Origin: Planococcus citri
Lineage: Eukaryota > Arthropoda > Insecta > Hemiptera > Pseudococcidae
Assembly (NCBI RefSeq): GCF_950023065.1
Contig: NC_088679.1
Span: 60,016,001-60,080,000, forward strand
Reading direction: 5' to 3'
Length of the DNA: 64,000 nucleotides
Shown: positions 61,545 through 64,000 of the stretch, piece by piece
Layout of the letters: every line of letters starts with the position of its first letter
Numbering within the stretch: position 1 is the stretch's first letter
Program-made: the position numbers and the translations under genes
Notes under the pieces: generated by a model
Told to the model about the DNA's origin: nothing
What the model saw: the letters and a program-made list of their open reading frames with translations, nothing else
Database searches by the model: none

Positions 61545-62060
61545 GCTTTTTAGGTAAATTTGGTAAAATTTTGATTTTTCCTTGGCCCAAATTTGAATTT
61601 TCAAAAAATTCACCAAAAGTCAAAAAATGAATTTCAGAACCTGAAATTTTGACTGGTGGTGTATTTTGAAGCCCTCTGAGATACTTTCCTTCAATTTTGA
61701 TTTTTCCTCGGCTCAAATTTGAATTTTCAAAAATTAACCAGAAGGCAAAAAATGAATTTTGGCACATGAAATTTTGACTGGTGGTGTATTTTGAAGCTCT
61801 CTGGGGTACTTTACTTCAATTTTGATTTTTCCTTGGCCCAAATTTGAATCTTCAAAAATTTCACCAAAAGTCAAAAAATGAATTTTGGCACATGAAATTT
61901 TGGCTGGTGGTGTATTTTGAAGCTCTCTAGGATACTCTCTTTTAATTTTGATTTTTTCCTCGGCCCAAATTTGAATTTTTAAAAATTCACCAAAAGTCAA
62001 AAAATAAATTTTGACACCTGAAATTTTGGCTGGTGTTGTATTTCGAAGTCCTGTGGGATA
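61545..62060. repeat. Tandem array of ~115-120-bp units
   Basis: About four units with landmarks 'gaaattttgactggtggtgt', 'attttgaagctctctgg', 'caattttgatttttccttgg', 'cccaaatttgaattttcaaa' and 'caccaaaagtcaaaaaatga', starting near 61,565, 61,685, 61,803 and 61,922. Minus-strand open frames here merely translate the repeat (IHFLTFGEF...NSNLGQGKIKI). Confidence 0.8.
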
Positions 62061-62069
62061 CTTTTGTTC

Positions 62070-63890
62070 AGAATTGTCTTTCTAAAGGTGCCATGAAAAA
62101 ATGTTTCAAAGAAAAGTTGTTCTTTAACATCTCCTCTACAATTACACTTGCTCATAGAACACAAAATAGGTTCCAGACGTCCCTTCGAATACATTTTCCC
62201 GACAGCTGAAAACCCCCAGAATAATAATTTTTTCAATAAGTATACAATTTTTCGAACCAAATTATCCCAAATAAACAAAATAGGACCATCAACGTTTAGT
62301 TTTCCGCCAAAATTGCAAAAAATGCTAATTTTTTCATCAAAAATGCCAAAAAGCCTTGTATTGTACAAAATACTTTTTTTTTTCAATAAAAATTTCTACA
62401 AAACCTTGCATTTTTTGTCGCTAGAAAACCTGTTTCCTTGAAACCAAAATTGCAAAAATCCACCTTTTTCAAAATTGCAAAGGTAGGTAAATCTGCTTGT
62501 TATCAAAAATTGTTGAATAATTTTCTTTTGGTCAAAATGATGGAAAAAACCTCTTATGACCCAACTTTGAGAAAGTCTGGCTTTTTTATGGGAAAAAATT
62601 ATGGTGTTTTTCGAAGATACGTACTGCAAAAAATACTTAAGTTGTTGTTTTTTTGTTTTTTTTTTTGTTATAATCACCAAAAAACCATACTTTTTTGCCA
62701 AAGTTGCAAAAAAATTCAACATTTTGAAAAAACTGTAAAAAAGACTCATTTTGGTCAAAATTGCAAAAAATCCTACTTTTGTATTAAAAAAATCAGTTTG
62801 TTGTGAAAATTATCAAAATGACTTGTTCTTTTTTCCACAATTTCAAAACACAAAAAATTGGGTGTAAAGTCTCATCTTCAAGCAAAGTATTTAATAATGA
62901 ATATATGAATATGTTTTTTGCTCTTTGTAACTCAATTACTTATTGAAATTCAAATTTTAAAAAAGTCTGACAAAATATCATCAACTCACTTTTGAAAAGT
63001 TGACACTGCAATAATCAAGTTATTATTTTTTTTTTTCATAATTTCTCAAAAGTCAGACTTGATATCTAAAAGTCTACCTGCTTTAATTTGATTAAAAATT
63101 TCAAAAATTAGTTATTTTTTTTAGTTTTTAAAAAGTTTTTTTTTTGCCAAAATCTCAAAAATATCTACCTGTTTTTTTTTGTCATCGTGTGCCTTAAAGT
63201 CTAAATTTTTGTTTTCCAAAATCGCAAAATAATCCCCTTTCTTTATCAAAGTTGCAGAAAAGACTCGTTTTTTTTTTGTAAAAATTGTCGAAAATTTATT
63301 TTATAGCTAAAATTGTACGAAATTCTCGCATTTTTTTGGAAATTATTTTTTAAGGTAAATTTATTTGAAGGGAATGGTTGTTTGAAGAATATCAATTAGG
63401 AAAATTGGATTCAACAATTCAGTAATTATGAAAAAAATTTCACAGAATTCACTTGAGGTGATGATAAATTTGCAGGTTTGTCCAAGAATCTCATACATTT
63501 TCAAAGTAAAGACTAGTCCATTGTCTTTTCTGAGGGTCCTACGAAAAAATGTTTCAAACAAAAGTTGTTCTTTAACTTCTCCTCTACAAGTCCACTTCCC
63601 ATAAAAATTTCATTTGAGGCAGCTTTGTTCCCTCAAATGGGAAAAATGCAACACAAAATTAACCATTTTTCCAAAATCTCACCTTTATAATCAATAATCA
63701 TAAACATGTCTATCATTTCCCCCAGGATTCCCACGAAAAATTCTTTCAAATAATAATCATTCCTTACCGTCTCCTTTATAATTTCATCCCCAATAAAAAT
63801 CTCATTCAAGCACCTTTTGCCCTTCAGCCTCAAAACAAAAAAAATATCCCTGAAAAAATCACACCTACCCAATTTTGATTTTTCAACCTC
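62070..63890. repeat. Degenerate 'ccaaaa' repeats and a thrice-repeated 80-bp motif
   Basis: The phrase 'aaaaaatgtttcaaa', then 'aaaagttgttctttaac', then 'tctcctctacaa' occurs at about 62,093-62,142 and 63,543-63,592, and a diverged copy lies at about 63,733-63,785. Between them are the short 'gcaaaaaa...acttttttgcc' units also seen in the PXK and RIC1 introns. No coding exon recognised. Confidence 0.55.
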
Positions 63891-64000
63891 TACATGGAGT
63901 TAGCCCAAGCCCAGGTGCAATTTATTAGTTTCTAGGTTATTTGATATACTTTCATCGACGACCCGAGACCTCACCACCCTCCCTCCAGCCCAACAACACC

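Noticed and set aside
61405..62000. Minus-strand ORFs with repeated 'EIHFLTFGEF' peptide
   Set aside because: Direct translations of the ~118-bp tandem units; no start, splice or homology support.

Overview
This is a eukaryotic nuclear window, almost certainly from an insect. The genes are split by many short GT-AG introns. Several products are animal-specific (RIC1, PXK) or arthropod-typical (a Beaten-path-like two-Ig protein). The DNA is AT-rich and carries scattered TAGG/CCTA microrepeats. Those microrepeats are common in Hemiptera and Lepidoptera, so I would guess one of these orders, but the sequence alone does not settle it. I see no bacterial, viral or organellar gene block and no transposase or reverse-transcriptase ORF.

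Layout, left to right. 1-5.8 kb (-): PXK-like PX-domain pseudokinase, running off the left edge. 6.6-7.9 kb (+): ERCC8/CSA, divergent from PXK. 8.3-13.4 kb: gene-free repeat block holding a 2.56-kb long-inverted-repeat element (9,431-11,991) with a second inverted-repeat element inside it and a third inside that, each with a perfect target-site duplication. 14.5-19.1 kb (-): complete 19-exon SMC6. 19.3-20.7 kb: SINE-like and MITE-like sequence. 21.3-29.7 kb (+): complete 23-exon RIC1. 30.6-32.4 kb: array of ~146-bp tandem units. 33.6-43.5 kb (+): Beat-like gene with a remote signal-peptide exon and a 1.4-kb foldback element in its first intron. 44.4-45.3 kb (-): RPLP1. 46.1-47.0 kb (-): PSMD10/gankyrin. 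47.6-48.3 kb (+): archease. 48.9-49.9 kb (+): HP1-like chromodomain/chromoshadow protein. 52.5-53.8 kb (-): SAM-domain coiled-coil protein of unknown role. 54.7-60.8 kb (-): last coding exon of a TLDc (OXR1/mustard-type) gene with what may be a ~6-kb 3' UTR, containing an unusual AACGTT palindrome array. 60.8-64 kb: repeats, probably intron of the TLDc gene.

The genes are ordinary, mostly single-copy housekeeping or developmental genes. They do not look like a co-operating system. Their juxtaposition (two DNA-repair genes, ERCC8 and SMC6; proteasome chaperone next to archease) is best read as normal gene order with shared divergent promoters. All gene models come from reading splice sites by eye. 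Reading phase was checked across every junction. The PXK exon ending near 2,959 is the one uncertain boundary. The unusual content lies in the repeats: the triple nested inverted-repeat element, the RIC1-downstream array, the AACGTT palindrome array, and a dispersed repeat family that ends exactly where a PXK exon should end.
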